From positions 496,001-560,000 of the forward strand of contig CBDHYI010000008.1 of the NCBI GenBank assembly GCA_965275915.1: 64,000 nt of DNA. Reading direction: 5' to 3'. Origin of the DNA: JBDWFY01 sp965275915. Its GTDB lineage: Bacteria > Pseudomonadota > Alphaproteobacteria > Rhizobiales > Stappiaceae. The notes below the pieces were generated by a model. The model was not told the origin of the DNA and did no database searches. It worked only from the letters and a program-made list of their open reading frames with translations. This document shows positions 1 to 7,826 of this stretch, piece by piece. Both the position numbers and the translations under genes were made by a program. Position 1 is the stretch's first letter; each line of letters opens with the position of its first letter.

Positions 1-337
1 CCGAATCCACCCGTTCCACTTCGCGCGCAACCAGCCCGTAGCTGACATAACCCGCTCCGACGCCGCCGAACTGTTCCGGAATGGTTACGCCGAGCATTCC
101 AAGCGCACCCATTTCGGTCATGATGTCACGGTGGAAGATCTCGTTCCGATTGCCTTCGATCACGCGCGCACCGAGCTTGTCCTGGCAATAGGCTTGCGCG
201 CTGTCGCGGATCATGCGCTCTTCATCCGTCAGTTGACTGTCTATCAGAAACGGATCGTCCCACCTCAGGTGTGCCGGCTTTGCGCGGGCGGTGTCCGGCG
301 TTTGCGCGGGAATGGACTGTGTTGCGGCTTCGGCCAT
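1..337 (-). CDS. gcdH: Glutaryl-CoA dehydrogenase-type acyl-CoA dehydrogenase, N-terminal part
   Basis: The first 112 codons of an acyl-CoA dehydrogenase run off the left edge, so the C-terminus is missing. After a short polar leader the protein shows the N-terminal helical domain with ERMIRDSAQAYCQDKL, then EMGALGMLGVTIPEQFGG and GYVSYGLVAREVERVDS, which is close to the glutaryl-CoA dehydrogenase signature. Members oxidise glutaryl-CoA to crotonyl-CoA, with FAD passing electrons to ETF. The start at 337 is the first ATG and has GGAGATTT upstream. It diverges from an aryl-CoA monooxygenase/reductase across a palindrome, so it could instead serve a late step of that aryl-CoA pathway. Family is clear; exact substrate is inferred. 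Confidence 0.85.
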   Translation of the reverse strand, partial: MAEAATQSIPAQTPDTARAKPAHLRWDDPFLIDSQLTDEERMIRDSAQAYCQDKLGARVIEGNRNEIFHRDIMTEMGALGMLGVTIPEQFGGVGAGYVSYGLVAREVERVDS

Positions 338-386
338 CTGAAATCTCCCTGTGGTCTGCTTCACCTGTTCTACACATGCGGTAAAT

Positions 387-422
387 TATATTTCAAGCAT
401 GAAATTTCATACTTGAAATATA
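387..422. promoter_or_regulatory. 36-bp near-perfect palindrome, candidate operator between divergent genes
   Basis: Outer arms TATATTTCAAG (387-397) and CTTGAAATATA (412-422) are exact reverse complements. The 12-bp core ATGAAATTTCAT (399-410) is itself a palindrome. Only the pair 398/411 fails to match. It can also be read as two adjacent 14-bp dyads, TTTCAAGCATGAAA and TTTCATACTTGAAA. It lies between the gcdH-like and aryl-CoA monooxygenase starts, where a MarR- or TetR-type regulator would be expected to bind. No regulator gene for it is in the window. Confidence 0.75.
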
Positions 423-473
423 TAAGGTGCGGTGGCAGTATCCTGAATTGAAGAGCTAGCCAAGGAGTGATCG

Positions 474-2771
474 ATGCGCATCGCGTGTTTGGGAGGCGGG
501 CCCGCGGGACTTTATTTTGCCATTTCCATGAAGCTGCGGGACTCATCCCACGAGATTGTGGTCATTGAACGCAACAGGCCTGACGACACGTTCGGCTGGG
601 GGGTTGTTCTTTCCGATGAAACCCTTGAAAACCTGGCGGAAAACGATCCTGTCAGTGCAAAGGCCATCGGCGATCATTTTGCCTATTGGGACGATATAGC
701 GCTCCACTTCAAAGGCGAACGGCTCGTATCCTCCGGTCATGGTTTTTGCGGGGTCGGTCGAAAGCAGCTTCTTATTCTGCTGCAGGAAAGGGCGCGGCAG
801 CTTGGCATAGAATTGCGCTTTGAAACCGAAGTGCAAAGCGCTGAGCAATATCGCGGCGACTACGACCTGGTGGTGGCCAGCGACGGCCTGAATTCGAAAA
901 CCCGGCTCCTCTACGAAGACGCTTTCAAGCCGGATATAGACGAGCGTCTGTGTCAGTTTGTCTGGCTCGGGACGCATCAGAAATTTGCGGACGCCTTTAC
1001 CTTCATTTTCGAAGAAACCGAACACGGCTGGATCTGGGCCCACGCCTATCAGTTTGACGATGAAACGGCGACATTCATCGTTGAGTGCGCTCAGGAGACG
1101 TTCGATGCCTTCGGCTTTGCATCGATGAGCCAAAAAGAAAGCATCCGTGTTTGCGAAGAGATATTCAAAGAGCATCTCGGCGGGCATTCTCTGATGACCA
1201 ACGCCAACCATATTCGCGGGTCGGCATGGATACGCTTTCCGCGCGTGCTTTGCGAAAAATGGAGCCATGAAAACGTGGTTCTGCTGGGCGATGCCGCGGC
1301 GACGGCTCACTTCTCCATCGGTTCGGGAACAAAGCTCGCATTTGAATCTGCGATTGCGCTTGCCGGGTATCTGCATTCGGAGCCGGACATGGACGCCGCA
1401 TTTGCCAAATATGAGGACGAGCGCCGCCTGGAAGTGCTGCGTCTGCAGTCCGCGGCCCGGAACTCGCTGGAATGGTTTGAAAATGTCGAGCGCTATCTGC
1501 ATCTGGATCCCGTTCAGCTCAATTATTCGATGCTGACCCGCTCGCAGCGCATCAGTCACGAAAATCTCCGGCTGAGGGACGGAGCATGGCTTGAATCGGC
1601 GGAGCGCTGGTTCATGAACCAGGCGGGCGTTTCACAGAACGAACCGGTGCGCTCACCCATGTTCACGCCGTTCAAACTGCGTGAAATGGAACTCAAAAAC
1701 CGCATTGTCGTATCACCGATGGCCCAATATAAAGCCGTCGACGGATCTCCCACGGATTGGCATTTTGTCCATTATTCGGAACGGGCCAAGGGAGGGGCTG
1801 GCCTCGTTTATGTGGAGATGACGTGCGTCAGTGCCGAGGGCCGCATCACACCGGGGTGTCCGGGTCTTTACGCACCTGAACATGAAGCCGCCTGGAAGCG
1901 TCTGACCGATTTTGTTCATCAGGAGACGGACGCGAAAATCTGCTGCCAGATCGGTCATTCGGGCCGGAAGGGCTCAACGCGCATTGGCTGGGAGGGCATG
2001 GATCAGCCGCTTGAAAACGGCAATTGGGCTCTTGTATCCGCCTCCGCTATCCCCTGGTCCGGTCAAAACGATGTGCCGCGGGAAATCTCGACCTCCGAGA
2101 TGGATGAGATCCGGGAACAGTTTACCGCTGCCGCCGCAATGGCGGATCGTGCCGGCTTTGACATGATTGAGATGCATGCCGCCCACGGCTATCTGCTGTC
2201 ATCATTCCTTTCGCCCGTTTCGAACAGGCGCACGGACCGGTATGGCGGCAGCTTGGAAAACCGTTTGCGCTGGCCGGTGGAGGTTTTCAGGGCGATGCGT
2301 GCTGTCTGGCCTGATGATAAGCCGATGTCCGTACGTATTTCGGCCAATGACTGGGTTGGCGAAGAAGGGGTCACGCCGGAAGAAGCGGTCAGGATTGCAA
2401 GAGCGTTCAGCGATGCGGGCGTTGATCTGATTGACGTTTCCGCCGGGCAGACCACAGTCGATGCACAACCTGTTTACGGGCGCATGTTCCAGACGCCGTT
2501 CTCGGACCGGATCAGAAACGAAGCCGGCCTGACAACAATGGCCGTCGGCAACATCTACGAGGCGGATCACGCCAATTCCATTCTCATGGCGGGCCGCGCC
2601 GACCTCGTCGCCATCGGGCGTCCGCATCTGTCCAATCCTTATTGGACCTTCCATGAAGGCGCCAAAATCTGTGATCGAAGAGCCACGGACTGGCCGCTGC
2701 CCTACCTTGCCGGGCGTGATCAATTGTGGCGCCTGGCCGACCGCGAAGCGGAAGTGGCGGGAACGGTGTGA
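474..2771 (+). CDS. Bifunctional aryl-CoA 5-hydroxylase/OYE-type reductase (2-aminobenzoyl-CoA or salicylyl-CoA type)
   Basis: This 765-residue protein is a fusion. Residues 1-390 are an FAD monooxygenase with GGGPAGLYFAI at 7-17, DGLNSKTR at 137 and the second FAD motif LLGDAAATAHF around 270. From about 393 to the end is an old-yellow-enzyme (NADH:flavin oxidoreductase) domain with VVSPMAQYK, the HAAHGYLLSSFLSP active-site region and RTDRYGGSLENR. Length and order match 2-aminobenzoyl-CoA monooxygenase/reductase of aerobic anthranilate breakdown and the proteins annotated salicylyl-CoA 5-hydroxylase/oxidoreductase. The former hydroxylates and partly reduces the aromatic CoA ester for beta-oxidation. 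AAGGAG precedes the ATG. The choice between anthranilyl- and salicylyl-CoA cannot be made from sequence alone, and the CoA ligase is not visible. Confidence 0.85.
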   Translation: MRIACLGGGPAGLYFAISMKLRDSSHEIVVIERNRPDDTFGWGVVLSDETLENLAENDPVSAKAIGDHFAYWDDIALHFKGERLVSSGHGFCGVGRKQLLILLQERARQLGIELRFETEVQSAEQYRGDYDLVVASDGLNSKTRLLYEDAFKPDIDERLCQFVWLGTHQKFADAFTFIFEETEHGWIWAHAYQFDDETATFIVECAQETFDAFGFASMSQKESIRVCEEIFKEHLGGHSLMTNANHIRGSAWIRFPRVLCEKWSHENVVLLGDAAATAHFSIGSGTKLAFESAIALAGYLHSEPDMDAAFAKYEDERRLEVLRLQSAARNSLEWFENVERYLHLDPVQLNYSMLTRSQRISHENLRLRDGAWLESAERWFMNQAGVSQNEPVRSPMFTPFKLREMELKNRIVVSPMAQYKAVDGSPTDWHFVHYSERAKGGAGLVYVEMTCVSAEGRITPGCPGLYAPEHEAAWKRLTDFVHQETDAKICCQIGHSGRKGSTRIGWEGMDQPLENGNWALVSASAIPWSGQNDVPREISTSEMDEIREQFTAAAAMADRAGFDMIEMHAAHGYLLSSFLSPVSNRRTDRYGGSLENRLRWPVEVFRAMRAVWPDDKPMSVRISANDWVGEEGVTPEEAVRIARAFSDAGVDLIDVSAGQTTVDAQPVYGRMFQTPFSDRIRNEAGLTTMAVGNIYEADHANSILMAGRADLVAIGRPHLSNPYWTFHEGAKICDRRATDWPLPYLAGRDQLWRLADREAEVAGTV

Positions 2772-2980
2772 CATGCAGCAGGTGACCTGTTGCGGCGGTC
2801 GCGGCCTGACCGGTGCGCATCGGTTGCCGTTGCTGCCGGCCGCTTTTCCTGTTCCGGCGATCGATCGGTATTGTGGCCGGGGTATGGATACGGTCACAAC
2901 GGGACTTGACCCGCGCTGTGAATTATCCCACCTGTGACCGGTCTTGAGGCATTGCCTTGCGGTTGTGAAGAAGAGGTCAC

Positions 2981-3805
2981 ATGCGGGAGAAACTGAAAGC
3001 GCTCACAGCGTCAAAGCGCTGGGAAATGGCGGTTGTTACGCTGATCATTATCAATGCCGTGACGCTGGGAATGGAAACCAGTCCGCGGCTGATGAATTCG
3101 ATGGGTGATCTTCTCATCGCCATCGATCAGGTGATCCTGACCCTCTTCGTGATCGAGCTGTCCATCCGGCTGACCGCACACGGGTTTTCCTTTTTCAGGA
3201 ATGCCTGGAACCTGTTTGACTTCACGGTCGTGGCAATCGCACTGCTGCCCACCGGCGGGGCGCTGTCGGTTCTCAGGTCCTTGCGGATACTGCGCGTTCT
3301 GCGTCTGATTTCCGTTGTGCCCTCCCTGAGAAAAGTGATTGGCGGACTCATTGCCGCGCTGCCGGGAATGGGGTCGGTGGTCCTGCTGATGTCGCTTGTC
3401 TTTTACGTCTTTTCGGTCATGGCCACAAAGCTCTACGGCGAGAACTTCCCTGACTGGTTCGGGACCATCTGGCTCAGCGGCTATACGCTGTTCCAGATCA
3501 TGACACTGGAAAGCTGGTCGATGGGCATTGTCCGGCCGGTGATGGAGCAGCATCCGTACGCCTGGCTGTTTTTTGTGCCGTTCATTCTGTGCACGGCCTT
3601 CACTGTTCTGAACCTGTTCATCGGTATCATGGTGAGCGCCATGCAGCAGGAACATGATGAAATGGCGGTGGCGGACCGGCAGGCGATCCACGATGAAACG
3701 GAAGTCGTTCTGGTTGAGGTGAAAGCGCTGCGGCAGGAGATTGCCGAATTGAAAAGCCAGCTTGTCCGCCAACCGGCCGGGGAGGGGACGCCGACGTCCG
3801 GTTAA
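2981..3805 (+). CDS. Single-domain voltage-gated sodium channel (NavBac family)
   Basis: 274 residues give a six-helix channel subunit that should act as a homotetramer in the inner membrane. The S4 voltage sensor shows regularly spaced arginines (SVLRSLRILRVLRLISVV, about 95-113). The pore carries the selectivity filter TLESWSM at 175-181, the bacterial Na+ channel signature with the high-field-strength Glu. After S6 the C-terminus (about 225-265) is charged and heptad-like, consistent with the tetrameric coiled coil of this family. The start at 2981 follows AAGAGG. Such channels are common in marine and alkaliphilic bacteria, with roles in Na+-linked motility and pH homeostasis. The 209 bases before it hold no evident gene. 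It converges on yigZ with a 4-bp overlap of the 3' ends. Confidence 0.93.
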   Translation: MREKLKALTASKRWEMAVVTLIIINAVTLGMETSPRLMNSMGDLLIAIDQVILTLFVIELSIRLTAHGFSFFRNAWNLFDFTVVAIALLPTGGALSVLRSLRILRVLRLISVVPSLRKVIGGLIAALPGMGSVVLLMSLVFYVFSVMATKLYGENFPDWFGTIWLSGYTLFQIMTLESWSMGIVRPVMEQHPYAWLFFVPFILCTAFTVLNLFIGIMVSAMQQEHDEMAVADRQAIHDETEVVLVEVKALRQEIAELKSQLVRQPAGEGTPTSG

Positions 3806-4365
3806 CCGGCCGACCGGATGAGCTGTTTCATCCGGTCTTCCGGTCCTTCAACGATCAGCGTCTGGCCCGTTTCGGAAAATCGGCGATCAACGACCGTCAG
3901 CATCAGTGCGCCGATTTTTGTTTCAACAGCCGACATTTCGGAAAACGGGCAGGAGAGTGTTTTTCTGACGATGCGCTGCCAGGGCACCAGATCTGCCGTC
4001 TCGATCGCCTGCGCGACCGCGCCGGAATAGGCCCTGGCGAGACCTCCGCCGCCCAGTTTGATCCCCCCGAAATAGCGCACGACGATTGCGCCGACATCGA
4101 CCAGTTGCCGGCCCTGCAGCACTTTCAGTACCGGCATGCCCGATGTGCCGGCCGGTTCGCCGTCATCTTTGGCGCTTTCAATAACTCGGCCGTCCTCCTG
4201 CAGGTGTCGAAATGCGGTGACGTGGTGATTGGCTTTCCGGTGTTCCGTCTTCAGGTCCGCAAGCGTCCGGTCAAACAGAAGAATCGGAACAAGGTGGGCG
4301 AAAAAACGCGACTTTCGGTCTTCGAGGAAACCGTGGCTTTCTTTTGCGACCGTCCGATGCTGCAT
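3802..4365 (-). CDS. yigZ: YigZ/IMPACT family protein
   Basis: 187 residues with the hallmark AKDDGEPAGTSGMPVL and VGAIVVRYFGGIKLGGGGLA of the UPF0029/IMPACT N-terminal domain, followed by a DUF1949-like C-terminal half. Bacterial YigZ has an unclear role; eukaryotic relatives regulate translation through Gcn1/Gcn2, and a prolidase-like assignment in older annotations is not supported by the sequence. It starts 4 bases after the dCTP deaminase stop, so the two form an operon on the minus strand. The function is unknown; the family is certain. Confidence 0.9.
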   Translation of the reverse strand: MQHRTVAKESHGFLEDRKSRFFAHLVPILLFDRTLADLKTEHRKANHHVTAFRHLQEDGRVIESAKDDGEPAGTSGMPVLKVLQGRQLVDVGAIVVRYFGGIKLGGGGLARAYSGAVAQAIETADLVPWQRIVRKTLSCPFSEMSAVETKIGALMLTVVDRRFSETGQTLIVEGPEDRMKQLIRSAG

Positions 4366-4368
4366 ATC

Positions 4369-5463
4369 TCAGAGTTTGAAGTGCTTTGAGAGCTTCAGCG
4401 CCTGTCCCTGGTAGTTGGAGCCGATGCTCTCGCCGTAAAGCGTCTCGGGACGTTCGGCCATGTGTTCGTAAACCAGCCGACCGACCGTCTGACCGTGTTC
4501 GAGTATGAAGGGGACGTCGTGAGACCGGACTTCAAGAACCGCGCGCGAGCCGTTGCCGCCGCTTTTCATTTGTCCGAAACCCGGATCGAAGAAGCCGGCA
4601 TAATGAACGCGGAATTCTCCGACCAGCGGATCGAATGGCACCATCTCTGCGGCAAAGTCCGCTGGAACATGCACCGCTTCCCGTGAGACAAGAATATAGA
4701 ACTCGTCGGGATCCAGGATCAGGCTGGTGCGCCCTCTCTGATAGATCGGTTCCCAGAAATCGAGCGGGTGCTGTGCCTGTTTTTTGTCAACATCGATGAC
4801 GCCCGAATGCCGTTTGGCACGATAACCGACCAGTCCGTCCTCTTCCGGTCCTGTCAGGTCAATGGACAACTGGACGCCGTCCTGGATCAGAACGTTATCG
4901 CCTCGTACAAGCGTCTCGCGCGCATGGACCCGCTGCAAATCCATATCGGACACAATCGCATCCCCCCGTCGGAAGCGGATTTGCGACAGGCGCGATCCGC
5001 TGCGTACCAGGACCGGGAAGGTCTTGGGACTGATTTCCGCATAAAGCGGGCCTTCATATCCGGCGGGGATCGTGTCAAAAGCGCGACCGCCATCGACGAT
5101 CACACGCGTGAAGACATCGAGCCGCCCGGTCGAGCTTTTGGGATTGGTCGTGGCAGCCACGTCCGGGGGCAGCGAGAGAGCTTCCTGAAGAGGAACGATG
5201 TAAACGCAGCCGGTTTCAAGAACCGCGCCGTCGGTCAGATCGATTTCGTGCAGGCGCAGCGCTTCGAGTTTCCGTTCGACCGTGGCCTCCGGTCCGGGCA
5301 GAAAACTGGCACGCACCCGCCAGGCGCAGCGGCCGAGCCGCAGGTCGAGACTGGCAGGCTGAATCTGATCGCTGTCGCGCTCATTATCAATTTTGATTCC
5401 GCCCGTATCAAACAATGCGGCGATGCTGTGCGCCGGCAAGATGCCGTTCGGCTCACCCGTCAT
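4369..5463 (-). CDS. dcd: dCTP deaminase, long alphaproteobacterial form
   Basis: 364 residues, about twice the length of Escherichia coli Dcd (193). The first half holds the dUTPase-fold motifs: QPASLDLRLG near residue 35, NPKSSTGRLDVFTRV near 107 and a second conserved block around AGYEGPLYAEISPKTF. The second half repeats a related fold (DPDEFYILVSREAVHVP, HYAGFFDPGFG), the two-domain architecture seen across Alphaproteobacteria under this name. It deaminates dCTP to dUTP, the precursor of dTMP. It is transcribed divergently from the SAM-II/metZ unit and is followed at once by yigZ. Confidence 0.92.
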   Translation of the reverse strand: MTGEPNGILPAHSIAALFDTGGIKIDNERDSDQIQPASLDLRLGRCAWRVRASFLPGPEATVERKLEALRLHEIDLTDGAVLETGCVYIVPLQEALSLPPDVAATTNPKSSTGRLDVFTRVIVDGGRAFDTIPAGYEGPLYAEISPKTFPVLVRSGSRLSQIRFRRGDAIVSDMDLQRVHARETLVRGDNVLIQDGVQLSIDLTGPEEDGLVGYRAKRHSGVIDVDKKQAQHPLDFWEPIYQRGRTSLILDPDEFYILVSREAVHVPADFAAEMVPFDPLVGEFRVHYAGFFDPGFGQMKSGGNGSRAVLEVRSHDVPFILEHGQTVGRLVYEHMAERPETLYGESIGSNYQGQALKLSKHFKL

Positions 5464-5548
5464 ATCTTTTCTGCCCCGTTTCTTATTTGGTTTCTCCTAC
5501 CTGATGAAACGATTGACGCCAAGCGTCTGTTGGAATAAACGGAGCTAC

Positions 5549-5610
5549 CTGTGGTGATTTGAGCCGGCCGGCTTGCTGCCACGTTAAACAAAAAGCTAAA
5601 AGGGCCGGGT
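5549..5610 (+). ncRNA. SAM-II riboswitch (metA element)
   Basis: The region matches the conserved SAM-II core: GATTT after a short P1 strand, GCTTGC, GCCACGT and AAAGCTAAAAGGG. P1 pairs 5550-5555 with 5578-5583 (GTGG/CCAC flanked by G-U pairs). The pseudoknot forms between loop bases CCGGCC (5564-5569) and GGCCGG (5603-5608). SAM-II is typical of alphaproteobacterial metA, metX and metZ leaders and switches the gene off when S-adenosylmethionine is plentiful. It sits 82 bases before the metZ start. Confidence 0.93.
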
Positions 5611-5615
5611 TGAAT

Positions 5616-5642
5616 AAACCCCGGCGTCAGCTGGGGTTTTTT
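5616..5642 (+). terminator. Riboswitch-controlled intrinsic terminator
   Basis: A 10-bp stem (5616-5625 with 5630-5639, one G-U pair) closed by loop GTCA is followed by T37-T42. The left arm CCCGGC (5620-5625) can instead pair with GCCGGG (5604-5609), the same bases used by the SAM-II pseudoknot, so an antiterminator is available when SAM is absent. Confidence 0.85.
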
Positions 5643-5661
5643 GGTTCAGGAGTCCTGAACC
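5643..5661 (+). repeat. Perfect inverted repeat in the metZ leader
   Basis: GGTTCAGGA (5643-5651) and TCCTGAACC (5653-5661) are exact reverse complements around one base. As RNA it would fold into a 7-bp stem with a 5-base loop directly after the terminator U-tract and 30 bases before the metZ ATG. Its role is unknown; it may be part of the terminator region or a protein site. Confidence 0.6.
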
Positions 5662-5691
5662 TTAACTCTGGCCCGAATTTCGGAGCTGAAT

Positions 5692-6876
5692 ATGACCGAC
5701 AATCACTCGGACGACTGGCACATTTCAACCTCGCTGGTTCATGGCGGAACCCGGCGCTCGGCGTTCGGCGAGACATCCGAAGCGATGTTTCTGACGCAGG
5801 GATTCGTCTATCAGAGCGCAGAAGCTGCGGAAGCCAGGTTCAAGGGCGATGATCCGGGCTTTGTCTATTCGCGCTACGCCAACCCGACGGTTGCCATGTT
5901 CGAAGACCGCATGTGCCAGCTCGAAGGCGCAGAAGCCGCGCGCGGAACGGCCAGCGGTATGGCGGCCGTCAATGCGGCTCTCATGGCGTCCGTCAAGGCG
6001 GGAGATCATGTCGTTGCGGCCAAGGCCCTGTTCGGATCCTGCCGCTACATTGTCGAAACGCTTTTGCCGGGTCTTGGCATAGAGACCGCGCTGGTGGACG
6101 GTACCGATCTGGCGCAGTGGGAAGCTGCGATCCGGCCCGAGACGTCCGTGTGTTTTCTGGAAAGCCCGACAAACCCGACCCTTGAGGTGATCGATATTTC
6201 GGCGGTTGCGGATCTTGCCCACGCCGTCGATGCACGTTTGATCGTCGACAATGTGTTTGCCACACCGCTCTGGCAGTCACCCCTGTCCTTGGGGGCGGAT
6301 ACGGTGGTCTATTCGGCGACCAAGCATATTGACGGGCAGGGACGATGTCTTGGCGGGGTGGTTCTGTCGGATCAGGAATGGATTGAGGAGCATCTGCATC
6401 CGCTGTTCAAGCACACCGGCCCCAGCATGAGCCCCTTCAACGCGTGGGTGATGCTGAAAGGACTGGAAACACTGCCGATCCGGGTGGAACGGCAGACGGA
6501 CACGGCCGGAAAACTCGCCGAATTCCTTGCCGGCCATCCGGCGGTTTCCAGACTGATCTATCCCGGCCGCGACGACCACCCGCAGGCGGCAATCGTCAGA
6601 CGCCAGATGAAGGCGGGCTCGACCCTGGTTGCCTTTGAACTGGCCAAAGGCAAGGAGGCGGCTTTTTCCACCTGCAACAATCTGTCGGTTATCAAGATCT
6701 CGAACAATCTGGGCGATGCCAAGAGCCTGATAACGCACCCGGCAACAACCACCCATCAGAGCCTGAAACAGGAAGCGCGGGACGAATTGGGGATAAGTGA
6801 CGGCCTGTTGCGGTTGTCCGTCGGTCTGGAGGCGGCGGATGATCTGATCGGAGATCTTGAGAGAAGCCTTCCATAG
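5692..6876 (+). CDS. metZ: O-succinylhomoserine sulfhydrylase
   Basis: 394 residues of the Cys/Met metabolism PLP-enzyme family. Visible motifs are YSRYANPTVAMFEDRM, the substrate-site region GTASGMAAVNAALM, LIVDNVFATP and the PLP-lysine segment VYSATKHIDGQGRCLGG (Lys of SATKH). The enzyme makes homocysteine from O-succinylhomoserine and sulfide in direct sulfhydrylation, the usual route in Alphaproteobacteria. The ATG at 5692 follows CGGAG. The SAM-II element and terminator immediately upstream support its place in methionine synthesis and explain its control. Cystathionine gamma-synthase is the main alternative; the leader and the phylogenetic setting favour MetZ. Confidence 0.93.
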   Translation: MTDNHSDDWHISTSLVHGGTRRSAFGETSEAMFLTQGFVYQSAEAAEARFKGDDPGFVYSRYANPTVAMFEDRMCQLEGAEAARGTASGMAAVNAALMASVKAGDHVVAAKALFGSCRYIVETLLPGLGIETALVDGTDLAQWEAAIRPETSVCFLESPTNPTLEVIDISAVADLAHAVDARLIVDNVFATPLWQSPLSLGADTVVYSATKHIDGQGRCLGGVVLSDQEWIEEHLHPLFKHTGPSMSPFNAWVMLKGLETLPIRVERQTDTAGKLAEFLAGHPAVSRLIYPGRDDHPQAAIVRRQMKAGSTLVAFELAKGKEAAFSTCNNLSVIKISNNLGDAKSLITHPATTTHQSLKQEARDELGISDGLLRLSVGLEAADDLIGDLERSLP

Positions 6877-6912
6877 GGGCCGGCATGCCGATACCCGTTT
6901 TTGATGTTCGGC

Positions 6913-7530
6913 TCAGCCGGACGTCTGTTTCAGGATAGTGATGACGGACAGGACACGCGCCGCCGCGGAGATAAAGCAAAGCGCGGCAAATCCGATCGCC
7001 AGATAGACGAATGCCTGCGGTAACAGGCACATGGCACAAAAGACGGCAATTGTCTCGGTTCCCTCGGCCAGTCCACCAAGATAATAGAGCGATTTGACGC
7101 CCTGCGCGCTGGTTTCAAAGCCCTTTTTTTGCGCGATGACCGCAAATGCAAGAAAGGTCGATCCGTTGGCATAAAAGCTGAAAAGCAGAATAGCGCCGGC
7201 AACCGCATTTTGTCCCGGATCGGCAAGGACGAAGCCAATGGGGATGCCGCCGTAAAAGAAAAAGTCAAAAACGATATCGAGATAGCCGCCAAGATCGGTC
7301 TTTTCGGTTGCCCGCGCCACAGCACCGTCGAGGCCGTCCATCAATCGATTGAAAAGGATCAGTGCGAGAGCGGGCAGCCACGCCTGCATCGCCAGGGCAA
7401 CAACAGCCGCAGCGCCGGCCAACAGGCCGATCGTTGTTATCATGTTGGCGCTCAGGCCGGTCTTGCACAGTACGCGGCCCGCTTCATTGAGCGGCGCGTC
7501 GATGATTTTGCGGGCATATGTGTCCAGCAT
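6913..7530 (-). CDS. CDP-alcohol phosphatidyltransferase family membrane protein
   Basis: 205 residues from the ATG at 7530 (MLDTYARKI); the frame stays open another 22 codons upstream, but family alignment and the typical N-terminus favour this start. The family signature DG-x2-AR-x8-G-x3-D-x3-D is present as DGLDGAVARATEKTDLGGYL followed by DIVFD. About six hydrophobic segments follow. Such enzymes exchange CMP of a CDP-alcohol or CDP-diacylglycerol for an alcohol at the inner membrane, as in phospholipid synthesis. The substrate cannot be told; it is shorter than typical Pcs or PssA. It converges on metZ. Confidence 0.85.
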   Translation of the reverse strand: MLDTYARKIIDAPLNEAGRVLCKTGLSANMITTIGLLAGAAAVVALAMQAWLPALALILFNRLMDGLDGAVARATEKTDLGGYLDIVFDFFFYGGIPIGFVLADPGQNAVAGAILLFSFYANGSTFLAFAVIAQKKGFETSAQGVKSLYYLGGLAEGTETIAVFCAMCLLPQAFVYLAIGFAALCFISAAARVLSVITILKQTSG

Positions 7531-7657
7531 GAATGAGTCCCGAGTCTGGCTGACCTGCCAATTTCCTACTGAACCCGTTAGACCGTTGCAGCTCAATCCG
7601 CATCACTTATTTGCTATTTTTACGCGTTTATATTGACGCAGCGTTCTGTTGGGATTA

Positions 7658-7695
7658 GAGCAATTCGTGCGATTATCGGATCGCATGACATGCTC
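7658..7695. repeat. Rhizobial-type palindromic repeat
   Basis: GAGCAATTC begins and GACATGCTC ends a 38-base imperfect palindrome whose centre is GCGATTATCGGATCGC. It is followed by TTGTTTGAGCGCGTATCC, a tail shared with the copy at 8300-8337. The stretch 7531-7826 between the divergent phosphatidyltransferase and apaG holds nothing else recognisable. Confidence 0.75.
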
Positions 7696-7826
7696 CAAGG
7701 TGTTGTTTGAGCGCGTATCCTTGTCGCAAAAGTGCTTCAACTTTACCGGGATTTGCTTTAAGGCCATTCACTTCGAGTTGGCACTTTAGACTGCCACCGG
7801 ATCATGAATCTGCTAGAGGAAGCCTT

